Assembly (NCBI RefSeq): GCF_024330105.1
Contig: NZ_JANDHW010000002.1
Span: 248,001-312,000, forward strand
Direction of reading: 5' to 3'
Length of the DNA stretch: 64,000 bases
From: Coprobacter tertius
GTDB taxonomy: Bacteria > Bacteroidota > Bacteroidia > Bacteroidales > Coprobacteraceae
The notes beneath the pieces were generated by a model. It saw only the letters and a list, made by a program, of their open reading frames with translations. It was not told where the DNA came from and made no database searches. The position numbers were made by a program, and so were the translations under genes. Numbering within the stretch: position 1 is the stretch's first letter; every line of letters starts with the position of its first letter. Below, piece by piece: positions 1-7,995 of this stretch.

Positions 1-1028
1 AGAACGATGAGTCCGAGATTCAGAAAAAGTATCCAGAAATTATCCTTTAAAGGATAAAAAATACTCCCATCGGTAATGCTTTGTACGTTCCCCCCCAGAA
101 GTTTTATGATAGAATCATAACCTTCACCGTAAAGGGGAGGTAAAAGAAAGATCGTGAGACTTAAAATAACTGCTCCGAAACCAAATTTGAGCCAAGGTTT
201 ACTGAGTTTTCTAAAAATATCTTCGAGCCAATTGATAATACGCGTAAAATAGAGGGAGATAAATCCGCAGAATATACCGAGTAATATGACATAAGGTATT
301 CTTTCAGCTATGAAAGGTTCGGTTTGTACAAAACTGAATTGTGCGGTAGGTCCCATAAAAATATAGGTTACAACAGCTGCCGTCGTTGATGAAATCAGTA
401 AAGGCATTACTGATGTCGTAGTAAGGTCTATCATCAGTACCTCGAGTGTAAACAGTAATCCCGCAATCGGAGCTTTAAATATTCCTGCAATACCGGCAGC
501 AGCACCACAGCCGACCATGAGCATTAGTACCCGTTGGTCGAGTCTGAATAGCCGCCCGATATTCGAACCTATTGCCGCTCCCGTATATACGACAGGCGCT
601 TCTGCTCCAACCGATCCCCCGAAACCGATCGTAATCGAACTGGCTACAACCGAAGTGTACATATTGTGAGGTTTTAACCGGCTTTTACGTTGTGAAATTG
701 CGTATAGGATGCGGGTTACACCATGACTTATATCGTCTTTTACAACATAACGTACATACATTCCCGAGAGTAAAATTCCTATTATGGGATATACCAGATA
801 TAAGTAGTTGGCGCCATCGATAGTGAAATGTTCGGTTAACAGGTTTTGTATAAAATGTATCAGGTATTTTAGTATTAATGCGGCGAACGCTGCGAACATA
901 CCTACGAGAAAACTAAGAATAAGAATAAAATTCTTTTCTTTGATATTTTTTTCTCTCCAGATCAGTATTTTCAGGAACCAATCTTTTTCTTTTCCTATTT
1001 CTTCTTTTGCTTCTAAATTATCTATCAT
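1..1028 (-). CDS. ClC-family chloride channel/transporter (3' end cut by window edge)
   Basis: Inner-membrane ClC anion channel or Cl-/H+ exchanger. The 342 residues readable in the window start at the ATG at 1028 and run off position 1 without a stop. Several hydrophobic segments are visible. The filter/gating motif GSVGAEAP lies near residues 138-145, with the gating Glu at 143 in the place of the usual GxEGP. The start overlaps the stop of the upstream sugar transferase as ATGA, so translation is probably coupled, and the gene is the last visible member of a tsaC operon. Whether a C-terminal CBS or TrkA_C domain follows cannot be seen. Family assignment is firm; channel versus exchanger is open. 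Confidence 0.9.
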   Translation of the reverse strand, partial: MIDNLEAKEEIGKEKDWFLKILIWREKNIKEKNFILILSFLVGMFAAFAALILKYLIHFIQNLLTEHFTIDGANYLYLVYPIIGILLSGMYVRYVVKDDISHGVTRILYAISQRKSRLKPHNMYTSVVASSITIGFGGSVGAEAPVVYTGAAIGSNIGRLFRLDQRVLMLMVGCGAAAGIAGIFKAPIAGLLFTLEVLMIDLTTTSVMPLLISSTTAAVVTYIFMGPTAQFSFVQTEPFIAERIPYVILLGIFCGFISLYFTRIINWLEDIFRKLSKPWLKFGFGAVILSLTIFLLPPLYGEGYDSIIKLLGGNVQSITDGSIFYPLKDNFWILFLNLGLIV

Positions 1029-2446
1029 AAACCCTTGCCGGTAAAAACCGTTTTAATTGTGTAAATAATAATTTTCAGATCGACTAGTAGAGACATGTTT
1101 TCAAGGTAAAGAATTTCGTATTTCAGGCGTTTTATCATTTCATCTATATTACGGGCATACCCATATTTAACCATTCCCCAGGATGTAATTCCTGGTCTTA
1201 TTTGATGAAGCAGGGAATAGTGAGGTGCTTTTTTGATGATTTGGTCTATATAATATTCTCGTTCGGGACGTGGCCCTACGATCGACATATCTCCTTTGAG
1301 TACGTTCCAAAATTGCGGTAATTCATCGAGCCTGTATTTTCTCATAATACGGCCGAAAGAAGTTATTCTCGTATCGTTTTCTTTGGATAAGGAAGGTCCG
1401 TTTTTTTCGGCATCATTTACCATTGTGCGGAATTTGTATAAAGTAAATTCCTTACGCCGGAAACCGATTCTTTTTTGCCGGTAAATGACCGGTCCTTTTC
1501 CTCCGCATTTAATTCGAATAGCAAGGAAAAGATATACAGGAGATAATATAATCAGTGCCAGAGAGGAACCTATAATGTCGAAAAATCTTTTTAAATTTTT
1601 CTCACATTCCGACAAAGAACATTTGCTGATATCGATTAATGGAGTACCGTATATATTAGATAGTTTTATATGGGAGGTAAGCATTTCGAATTCGTTGATT
1701 TGTAATCTTATCGGTAGGTTTAGTGGGTAAAGTCGATTAATGACTTTGTGAAGGGTCGATCGGTTGTGCCGGTCGAGTGAAATAATAAGTTCTTCGATAT
1801 TGAATTGTTTTACCGAAGTCTCGATATCGGAAATCGAATAAACCGGAAAATTTGGAAGTAAAGGATTAACTTCTTCTTTTTCATCGTCGGTTTTTATAAA
1901 ACCTTGTATATTATATCCTAACGACCTATCTTTTTTTGTCAGTTCACGGTATAAATTTGCGGCATGGTTTCCTGTTCCTATGATAAGTGTATTGAATCCC
2001 CAGTATCCGTCATGTATTTTTTTCGTCGCATGATAAGTAATAACGGCTCTTACGGCATATACGCAACAAAACATAATAAGAAACATGACCCCCAGCATAG
2101 CGTAACTATTGAGCGGTATGCGTTGTATATCGTTGATAATGGCGATAAAGAATAAAAGGAACACACCTGTCATAACCGAAAAAAAGGTCGAGAAAAATTC
2201 GCTAAGGCGCGATTTCAGGTAAGGCTGATTATAATACCCGGATAAAATGAACAGAAAAATAAACAGCAAAGGAAAAAGTATTTGTCCCTCGATAATGCGA
2301 GGAAATGCCAAATAAGATTTGAGTGAACCTAAGAATTCATAAGTTTCTACTGTATAATAACGATACAGATTATATAAAAACCAAGCTACATTAGCCGATA
2401 TGAAATCGCCAATGATGTACTTTATCATCTGTCTCGTTTTTCTCAT
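1025..2446 (-). CDS. Polyprenyl-phosphate sugar-1-phosphate transferase (exopolysaccharide glycosylphosphotransferase)
   Basis: Membrane enzyme that starts a surface glycan by moving a sugar-1-phosphate onto undecaprenyl phosphate. 473 residues: an N-terminal membrane part with about four hydrophobic segments, a central nucleotide-binding-like domain (IIGTGNHAANLYREL, about residues 150-165), one more membrane segment, and a C-terminal bacterial sugar transferase domain with KFRTM, DELPQ and GPRPE motifs. This is the full length for WcaJ/CpsE-type enzymes. Its start overlaps the tsaC stop by one base (TGATG) and its stop overlaps the ClC start (ATGA). No other capsule genes are adjacent, so the sugar and the polymer are unknown. 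Confidence 0.9.
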   Translation of the reverse strand: MRKTRQMIKYIIGDFISANVAWFLYNLYRYYTVETYEFLGSLKSYLAFPRIIEGQILFPLLFIFLFILSGYYNQPYLKSRLSEFFSTFFSVMTGVFLLFFIAIINDIQRIPLNSYAMLGVMFLIMFCCVYAVRAVITYHATKKIHDGYWGFNTLIIGTGNHAANLYRELTKKDRSLGYNIQGFIKTDDEKEEVNPLLPNFPVYSISDIETSVKQFNIEELIISLDRHNRSTLHKVINRLYPLNLPIRLQINEFEMLTSHIKLSNIYGTPLIDISKCSLSECEKNLKRFFDIIGSSLALIILSPVYLFLAIRIKCGGKGPVIYRQKRIGFRRKEFTLYKFRTMVNDAEKNGPSLSKENDTRITSFGRIMRKYRLDELPQFWNVLKGDMSIVGPRPEREYYIDQIIKKAPHYSLLHQIRPGITSWGMVKYGYARNIDEMIKRLKYEILYLENMSLLVDLKIIIYTIKTVFTGKGL

Positions 2447-3009
2447 CAGGGTCTGAGGATTTGTATTAGTCCGCCTTTACCTAATTTTATTACGCTTGAC
2501 GGGGCCGGTGTAGAAAAATCTTCTTGCCGATATGAAACAATATAATCGACCGCTTTTTTTATTTCGTCAGAAATTTCTCCGAAATTAACCGGTGATTTTT
2601 CGCCGCTTATATTAGCTGATGTCGAAACGATCGCTTTTCTGAAACGATCACAAAGTTTTTTCGAGAAATTTTCTTTTGTAATGCGTATACCTACACTACC
2701 GTCTTCTGCTAAAAGGTTTTCAGCCAGGTTGCGTCCTTTATCGTAAACGATGGTAAGCGGCTTTTCTGAAAGTTCGATAAGTTGCCAAGCAATTTCAGGA
2801 ACATCTTCAACATAAAATTCTACTTTACTTTCTTTATCGACGAGTATGATAAGCGCTTTGCTATCGGTCCTTTTTTTAATTTCATACACCCGTTTTACCG
2901 CATCCGGGTTGGTCGCATCGCAGCCGATACCCCAAATCGTATCGGTAGGATATAAAATTATCCCCCCTTTTTGCATGATTTCACAGGCTTTTTTTATATC
3001 TTCTTCCAT
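2446..3009 (-). CDS. tsaC: L-threonylcarbamoyladenylate synthase (TsaC/Sua5/YrdC)
   Basis: Cytoplasmic enzyme making threonylcarbamoyl-AMP from threonine, bicarbonate and ATP for the t6A37 modification of ANN-decoding tRNAs. The YrdC domain fills the protein; the N-terminal GGIILYPTDTIWG and the STSANISG motif are typical. I start at the ATG at 3009, where homology to the family begins; an upstream in-frame ATG at 3054 would add 15 residues. It carries no extra Sua5 domain. A -7 element (TATCTTTG) sits at 3076-3083. It heads an overlapping operon with the sugar transferase and ClC genes. Confidence 0.88.
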   Translation of the reverse strand: MEEDIKKACEIMQKGGIILYPTDTIWGIGCDATNPDAVKRVYEIKKRTDSKALIILVDKESKVEFYVEDVPEIAWQLIELSEKPLTIVYDKGRNLAENLLAEDGSVGIRITKENFSKKLCDRFRKAIVSTSANISGEKSPVNFGEISDEIKKAVDYIVSYRQEDFSTPAPSSVIKLGKGGLIQILRP

Positions 3010-3075
3010 AACGTTTTTACGGATTTCTTGTGTGTAACCTTTCTCAGGGTACATATTTATTAATCGGTGAACTTA

Positions 3076-3083
3076 CAAAGATA
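3076..3083 (-). promoter_or_regulatory. Bacteroides-type -7 element upstream of tsaC
   Basis: The minus strand reads TATCTTTG, a match to the TAnnTTTG -7 consensus of the Bacteroidota primary sigma factor. It is 22 bases before the upstream ATG at 3054. No good -33 TTTG is seen at the expected spacing. Confidence 0.5.
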
Positions 3084-3243
3084 AATACACTGTCTGAATT
3101 AAAAAATAAAAATGTATATTTTTACGTATATGTTTTATATTTATATCCAGGCTGTTTAGGTGTACGTTTTGATAAGGTACACCTTAACGGTACGGGATAA
3201 AAGATATTTTTCTATATTGTTTTTTCGTTAGGAAGAACGGTAG

Positions 3244-4167
3244 TTATAATTTAATTGAAAATTTTTTTAATCTTTCATCGAGCATGGAAGATGGAATGAT
3301 TTTTTTGATCGTTTCGGCTACTGCGTTTACCATTCTCTCTTTGATATAATCTTTACGTATAATGATCGAAATTTCCCGTACTGCAGGAGGCGATGTAATA
3401 GGTTTGATATTTTTTTTCTGTTCTTCGGTTAAAAAAGGAAGGTGTAATTCGGGAATCAGAGTATATCCTTTATTTTTATCTACTATTTTAATTAAGGTAT
3501 CGATACTTCCAGCTTCATAAATATGATTATAACTATTATTTTGAGAACAGAGGTTAAAGGTTTGGTTTCTGAAACAGTGTCCTTCCTGTAGTACCCAAAG
3601 ATTTTTGCCCAGAAGATTTTCTACATTCATGATGTGATTTTTTTGACGGTTGTCTTTTGCAAAATAGATTACAAAATGCTCGTAATAGATAGGGATTTCA
3701 TAAAAATCGGGTTGATTCAGAGGAGTGGATGCGATAACTATATCTAATAAACCGTCGTGGAGATGTTGAATAAGATTTCCGGTTCTCATTTCGGAAATTG
3801 AAAGATTTATCGAAGGATAGTTTTTCTGAAAAAGAGAGATGAAATCGGGTACGAGATATGGGGCCACCGTAGGAATGATTCCTATTTGTAGATTTCCTGA
3901 TAAAGATTGGGTTTCCGATTCGACTATTTCTTTTATTTTTCTGATTTCGAAAAGTGATGTTTCGGCTTGTTTAATTATGCGTAATCCCATTTCGGTAGGT
4001 TCTACCGGATGTTTGGTACGATCGAATATTTTAATGTCCAGTTCTTCTTCTAATTTCTGAATCATGGTACTTAATGTCGGTTGGGTTACTCCGCATTTTT
4101 CAGAGGCCGTTACAAAATGGCGATATTTATTTACGGCCACAATATATTCCATCTGTTGAATTGTCAT
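3244..4167 (-). CDS. oxyR: OxyR hydrogen-peroxide-sensing LysR regulator
   Basis: LysR-type DNA-binding protein that activates peroxide-defence genes when oxidised. 307 residues: an N-terminal winged helix-turn-helix (about 1-60, with ASEKCGVTQPTLSTMIQKLE) and a C-terminal substrate-binding-like sensor domain. The redox cysteines are present in GHCFRNQTFNLC at Cys198 and Cys207, matching Cys199/Cys208 of the E. coli protein, which separates it from generic LysR members. It is divergent from ahpC with 143 bases between the two starts, the usual arrangement for regulator and target. A TATATTTG element at 4191-4198 probably drives it. Confidence 0.95.
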   Translation of the reverse strand: MTIQQMEYIVAVNKYRHFVTASEKCGVTQPTLSTMIQKLEEELDIKIFDRTKHPVEPTEMGLRIIKQAETSLFEIRKIKEIVESETQSLSGNLQIGIIPTVAPYLVPDFISLFQKNYPSINLSISEMRTGNLIQHLHDGLLDIVIASTPLNQPDFYEIPIYYEHFVIYFAKDNRQKNHIMNVENLLGKNLWVLQEGHCFRNQTFNLCSQNNSYNHIYEAGSIDTLIKIVDKNKGYTLIPELHLPFLTEEQKKNIKPITSPPAVREISIIIRKDYIKERMVNAVAETIKKIIPSSMLDERLKKFSIKL

Positions 4168-4190
4168 ACTTTATATAGATTTTATAAATA

Positions 4191-4198
4191 CAAATATA
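4191..4198 (-). promoter_or_regulatory. -7 element for oxyR
   Basis: The minus strand reads TATATTTG, matching TAnnTTTG, which puts transcription start about 15-20 bases before the oxyR ATG. It lies 11 bases from the -33 element of the divergent ahpC promoter, so a protein bound between them could act on both. Confidence 0.5.
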
Positions 4199-4209
4199 GA
4201 AAATATCTG

Positions 4210-4241
4210 TTTGATTTATAAAAAATCTCAGCTTACTTTTG
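4210..4241 (+). promoter_or_regulatory. Promoter of ahpCF
   Basis: TTTG at 4210-4213 and TACTTTTG at 4234-4241 are separated by 20 bases, a good match to the Bacteroides -33/-7 consensus. Transcription would start near 4248, leaving a leader of about 60 bases. Control by OxyR is inferred from the divergent oxyR gene. Confidence 0.65.
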
Positions 4242-4310
4242 TCATAAAATAAATTATTAACCGAAAGGAACGAGTAAGTAATATAATATAAATTTTAAAA
4301 GATTAAAGTT

Positions 4311-4874
4311 ATGTCATTAATTGGTAAAGAAATTGTAGATTTTGAAGTACAAGCTTATGTACACGATAAGTTTAAAGCGATAAGCAAAGATAATGTGCTT
4401 GGAAAATGGTCGGTATTTTTCTTTTATCCGGCAGATTTTACATTTGTATGTCCTACCGAACTGGAAGATTTGGCTAATAAATATGAGGATTTTCAAAAGG
4501 CCGGTTGCGAAATATATTCCGTTTCGTGCGACACACATTTCGTGCATAAAGCATGGCATGATACCTCTAAAACAATTCAAAAAATACATTATCCCATGTT
4601 AGCCGATCCTACTGGCGTTCTTGCCCGCGGATTTGATGTTATGATCGAAAATGAAGGAGTTGCTGAAAGAGGCACCTTTATTGTTAATCCTGAAGGCCGG
4701 ATCGTTTCATACGAAGTTTTGGCTGGTAATGTAGGTCGTAATGCCGATGAACTGTTTCGTCGTTTACAGGCTCTTCAATTTGTCGCAGAACATGGAGATG
4801 AGGTATGTCCTGCCAAATGGAAAAAAGGAGAAGCTACACTGAAACCGAGTATCGATCTTGTTGGGAAAATTTAA
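4311..4874 (+). CDS. ahpC: Alkyl hydroperoxide reductase subunit C (typical 2-Cys peroxiredoxin)
   Basis: Cytoplasmic peroxidase reducing H2O2, organic peroxides and peroxynitrite; it is recycled by AhpF. 187 residues, the normal AhpC length. The peroxidatic cysteine is in FVCPTE (Cys47) and the resolving cysteine is in DEVCPAKW (Cys166). ahpF follows 100 bases later on the same strand. Divergent oxyR and the consensus promoter at 4210-4241 make peroxide induction likely. Confidence 0.97.
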   Translation: MSLIGKEIVDFEVQAYVHDKFKAISKDNVLGKWSVFFFYPADFTFVCPTELEDLANKYEDFQKAGCEIYSVSCDTHFVHKAWHDTSKTIQKIHYPMLADPTGVLARGFDVMIENEGVAERGTFIVNPEGRIVSYEVLAGNVGRNADELFRRLQALQFVAEHGDEVCPAKWKKGEATLKPSIDLVGKI

Positions 4875-4974
4875 AGATTGAAATTTGTATAGTGGGATAG
4901 GGCCGGAAAAGTGTATTCTTATTTCGGCTCTCCCTGTATAATAGAAAACGTAAACTGTAATAAATCGAATATAA

Positions 4975-6525
4975 ATGTTAGATTCTATAATAAAAGAACA
5001 GATAAAAACTATTTTCGAGGGATTGGAAGCCGAATATCTTTTTGATATTACCGCTTCTCAGCAACATGAAAGCTATAAAGAATTATTGGAATTGTTAGAG
5101 GATGTGTCTTCCTGTTCCGATAAAATTACATTTCGGATAAAAGAGGGTGAGGGATTGTCTTTTATGCTGTTGAGGAATGAGAAAGAGACCGGAATCAAAT
5201 TCAGAGCGGTTCCTAATGGACATGAGTTCTCTTCTTTGTTACTGGCTATTTTGAATCTCGATGGGAAGGGGAAAAATTTCCCCGATGAAGGTATTTGTGA
5301 TCGAGTGAGAGCACTAAATGGCCCTATTCGTTTGACGACCTATGTTTCTTTGTCTTGTACTAATTGTCCGGATGTGGTACAAGCATTGAATGTAATGACT
5401 ACATTAAATAATGGAATATGGCATGAAATGGTAGACGGGGCTATTAATCAGGCAGAAGTAGATGCGTTGAAATTACAGGGGGTGCCGGCTGTTTATGCCG
5501 ACGGAGAATTACTGCATGTAGGCAGAGGTGATTTCGGAACATTACTTGAAAAATTAGAGTCTCGTTATGGTTCTAAAAAAAATAAGAGTGAATCTCTTGT
5601 TAAAACGTATGATGTCGTTGTAATCGGTGGAGGACCCGCAGGAAGTTCTGCGGCTATTTATTCTGCCCGTAAAGGATTAAGTGTTGCTGTAATTGCCGAA
5701 AGAATTGGCGGTCAGGTAAAAGATACTGTAGGTATCGAGAATTTTATTTCTGTTCCTCAAACGACTGGAAATCAATTGGCAAATGATCTAAAAAATCATA
5801 TGACTTGTTACCCGATCGATCTTTTCGAGCATCGGAAAATAGAAGAGATCGGTATCGATGGAAAGAAAAAAATGATAAAGGTTACGGGTGGCGAGCAATT
5901 TATTTCGAATGCAGTTATTATTGCTACTGGTGCCAGCTGGAGAAAACTGAATATTCCCGGTGAAGAAAAATATACGGGGCATGGGGTTGCATTTTGTCCA
6001 CATTGTGACGGCCCATTTTATAAGGGGAAACAAGTTGCGGTAATCGGTGGGGGAAATTCGGGAATCGAAGCTGCGATAGATCTTGCCGGAATATGTTCGA
6101 AAGTAACGGTTTTTGAATTTTTAGATGAATTAAAAGCCGATAAAGTATTGCAGGAAAAAGCGATGAGCATCCCTAACGTCGATATTTTTACCGGTACGCA
6201 AGCAACTGAAATAATTGGTGATGGAGAAAAAGTGAAAGGTATTCGTGTAAAAGACCGGAAAACGGAAATAGAACGGGTTGTCGATTTAGACGGAATTTTT
6301 GTGCAGATCGGGTTGGCGCCTAATAGTCGTGCTTTCAGTGAAATTTTGGAAACGAACCGAAGCGGTGAAATTGTAATCGATAGTTATTGTCGGACAAATG
6401 TTCCCGGTATATATGCTGCCGGAGATGTATCTTCGGTTCCTTTTAAACAAATTATCATAAGTATGGGAGAAGGTGCAAAAGCAGCATTAGCCGCATTTGA
6501 AGACCGTTTAAGAGGTGTTATTTAA
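4975..6525 (+). CDS. ahpF: Alkyl hydroperoxide reductase subunit F (NADH/FAD disulfide reductase)
   Basis: Flavoprotein passing electrons from NADH through FAD and two disulfide centres to AhpC. 516 residues, in order: a tandem thioredoxin-fold N-terminal domain with SCTNCPD (Cys128/Cys131), then a thioredoxin-reductase-like body with the FAD motif VVIGGGPAGSSAA, the active disulfide in FCPHCDG (Cys341/Cys344), the NAD motif AVIGGGNSGIEAA, and the FAD-binding C-terminal GIYAAGDVSS. All expected cysteines are present. It lies in the ahpCF operon, which closes at the hairpin at 6627-6664. Confidence 0.97.
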   Translation: MLDSIIKEQIKTIFEGLEAEYLFDITASQQHESYKELLELLEDVSSCSDKITFRIKEGEGLSFMLLRNEKETGIKFRAVPNGHEFSSLLLAILNLDGKGKNFPDEGICDRVRALNGPIRLTTYVSLSCTNCPDVVQALNVMTTLNNGIWHEMVDGAINQAEVDALKLQGVPAVYADGELLHVGRGDFGTLLEKLESRYGSKKNKSESLVKTYDVVVIGGGPAGSSAAIYSARKGLSVAVIAERIGGQVKDTVGIENFISVPQTTGNQLANDLKNHMTCYPIDLFEHRKIEEIGIDGKKKMIKVTGGEQFISNAVIIATGASWRKLNIPGEEKYTGHGVAFCPHCDGPFYKGKQVAVIGGGNSGIEAAIDLAGICSKVTVFEFLDELKADKVLQEKAMSIPNVDIFTGTQATEIIGDGEKVKGIRVKDRKTEIERVVDLDGIFVQIGLAPNSRAFSEILETNRSGEIVIDSYCRTNVPGIYAAGDVSSVPFKQIIISMGEGAKAALAAFEDRLRGVI

Positions 6526-6626
6526 TTTATAATTGAGATGATTGAACGGTTGGATTATTCTGTTTTCGTTTGGAAATATTTAATCCGTCTGATTAAATTA
6601 TTATGATGGTTATCAAATTAAAGGGA

Positions 6627-6664
6627 AAAAAATAACCGGTTGATTTTTCAACCGGTTATTTTTT
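6627..6664. terminator. Bidirectional terminator between ahpF and tRNA-Ser
   Basis: A 17-bp perfect inverted repeat with core AACCGGTTGA, a TTTT loop, A-tract on the left and T-tract on the right. It can end ahpCF on the plus strand and tRNA-Ser on the minus strand. Confidence 0.85.
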
Positions 6665-6665
6665 G

Positions 6666-6752
6666 CGGAAGCGGGGGGATTCGAACCCCCGGTACGGTTA
6701 CCCGTACGTCAGTTTAGCAAACTGGTGGTTTCAGCCACTCACCCACACTTCC
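6666..6752 (-). tRNA. tRNA-Ser (anticodon GCU)
   Basis: An 87-base cloverleaf. The acceptor stem GGAAGTG/CGCTTCC pairs with one G-U wobble and discriminator G. The anticodon arm CAGTTTGCTAAACTG gives anticodon GCU, reading AGC/AGU serine codons. It has the long variable arm of a class II tRNA (CGTACGGGTAACCGTAC) and a normal TTCGAAT T-loop. CCA is not encoded. Confidence 0.95.
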
Positions 6753-6787
6753 TTGCTTCGGGTAAGCCTTTATTGGCTAAAGCAGTG

Positions 6788-6817
6788 CAAAGGTACTCTT
6801 TTTTGTGTAGTTTCAAA
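6788..6817 (-). promoter_or_regulatory. Promoter of tRNA-Ser
   Basis: The minus strand has TTTG (6814-6817), 18 bases, then TACCTTTG (6788-6795). This puts transcription start some 30 bases before the mature tRNA 5' end. Confidence 0.6.
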
Positions 6818-6920
6818 ATTTTTCTCCTGCTTATTTTTAGACAAAAATTTCATATTTGGGAATCAGTGAAGAAATCGGGTTATAAGACAGGAATTTACGT
6901 ATAGGTTATTTTTCGTTTAT

Positions 6921-7805
6921 TTAGCAGGTACTAATTATCTTTTTTTCTCTTGTCAAGTCATTTTCGTTGAGTTGAGGTGAAGGTATTGTGCATGTTTTTA
7001 TATAATCGCCTTCCTGGCAGGCATAATTGTAATAAATTTCGAGTTCGGGTGTAAGATTTTCTTTAGCAATGAGCTCACCCTTCAATTGCAAAAAGTCGTC
7101 CATTAACGTGCTGTCCGATAATTTTATAAATACGATGCGTCGAGCAATGGGATTCCGGTTATAATCTAATGATAAATAAAGACCTTTAAGCATGCGTGGA
7201 TAATCATACATGGGCAATTGCAGGTATATTGTGAATAAAGCCAGTTGCGGTGATTCTCGTTCGTTGAAGATTATATAGGAATTTTGATGGTTATTGAAAA
7301 TACCGATACCTCGATGTGTCGAATGATAAGCGCTCATATGGGTTACTTTTACATAGTTGTTGTTTTCCGATGGAGCGATTAAATACGGTTCTGCTTTCAG
7401 GCTGTCGGAAGACGAGGACATACTGTAACTCATATAAATACCACTATAATTGAATACTTCTTGTACCGATCGGATCATCTCTTCATTGAGCATTCCGATA
7501 AACGGATTTTCGGGTACGGTATTATTAGACGGGATTTCCATTCCGAAGAGTTTTTCTTTCAATTCAGGGAGACTTCCTAACAATCTTTTTTTCGAAACAT
7601 TGTTTACTTGGGATAAGGCGTAATCGAGAGCATCTTCGGTAGAACTACCTTTTCTTGTTGCGTTTACGAAATTGGGTAATACATTAGAATACAGAGAAGA
7701 AAGTACACTGGGAGTCATTCCTGTCCAATCGGCAATTTCTTTCATTTTAATACCTTGATTACGTAAATATTCTATCTGTCTGTAAATTTCGAATAGGTCG
7801 TTCAT
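6921..7805 (-). CDS. Helix-turn-helix protein of unknown function
   Basis: 294 residues with no signal peptide or membrane segment. Residues about 8-42 (QIEYLRNQGIKMKEIADWTG then MTPSVLSSLY) read as a helix-turn-helix that tests for a target, so DNA binding is likely. The rest (about 100-290) is a mixed alpha/beta region I do not recognise; it has a serine run near residue 128 and several aromatic-rich strands and could be a ligand-sensing domain. It is divergent from the phosphonate cluster across 190 bases and may be that cluster's regulator, but only position suggests this. Confidence 0.55.
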   Translation of the reverse strand: MNDLFEIYRQIEYLRNQGIKMKEIADWTGMTPSVLSSLYSNVLPNFVNATRKGSSTEDALDYALSQVNNVSKKRLLGSLPELKEKLFGMEIPSNNTVPENPFIGMLNEEMIRSVQEVFNYSGIYMSYSMSSSSDSLKAEPYLIAPSENNNYVKVTHMSAYHSTHRGIGIFNNHQNSYIIFNERESPQLALFTIYLQLPMYDYPRMLKGLYLSLDYNRNPIARRIVFIKLSDSTLMDDFLQLKGELIAKENLTPELEIYYNYACQEGDYIKTCTIPSPQLNENDLTREKKIISTC

Positions 7806-7962
7806 TGTATATCTGTTATCAATCGTTTAATAGGTTTACAAAGGAGATAAATCGATATGATGATTTCATTTCATAAATATTACATTAATATTACTTTATT
7901 AGAGGGCTGAAACAGGGATTTATTAATAATAATTATTCATTTTTTTGTCGGGTGAGGGGTAA

Positions 7963-7970
7963 TATTTTTG
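7963..7970 (+). promoter_or_regulatory. -7 element upstream of the DUF5690 gene
   Basis: TATTTTTG matches TAnnTTTG, 25 bases before the start codon. A TTTG at 7944-7947 is only 15 bases upstream, closer than the usual 19, so the -33 call is weak. Confidence 0.4.
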
Positions 7971-7995
7971 CTGACGGAATCAAAAAACAGAAAGA

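Noticed and set aside
6663-6869. Open frame covering tRNA-Ser
   Set aside because: It begins in the complement of the tRNA acceptor stem; the cloverleaf explains the conserved sequence.
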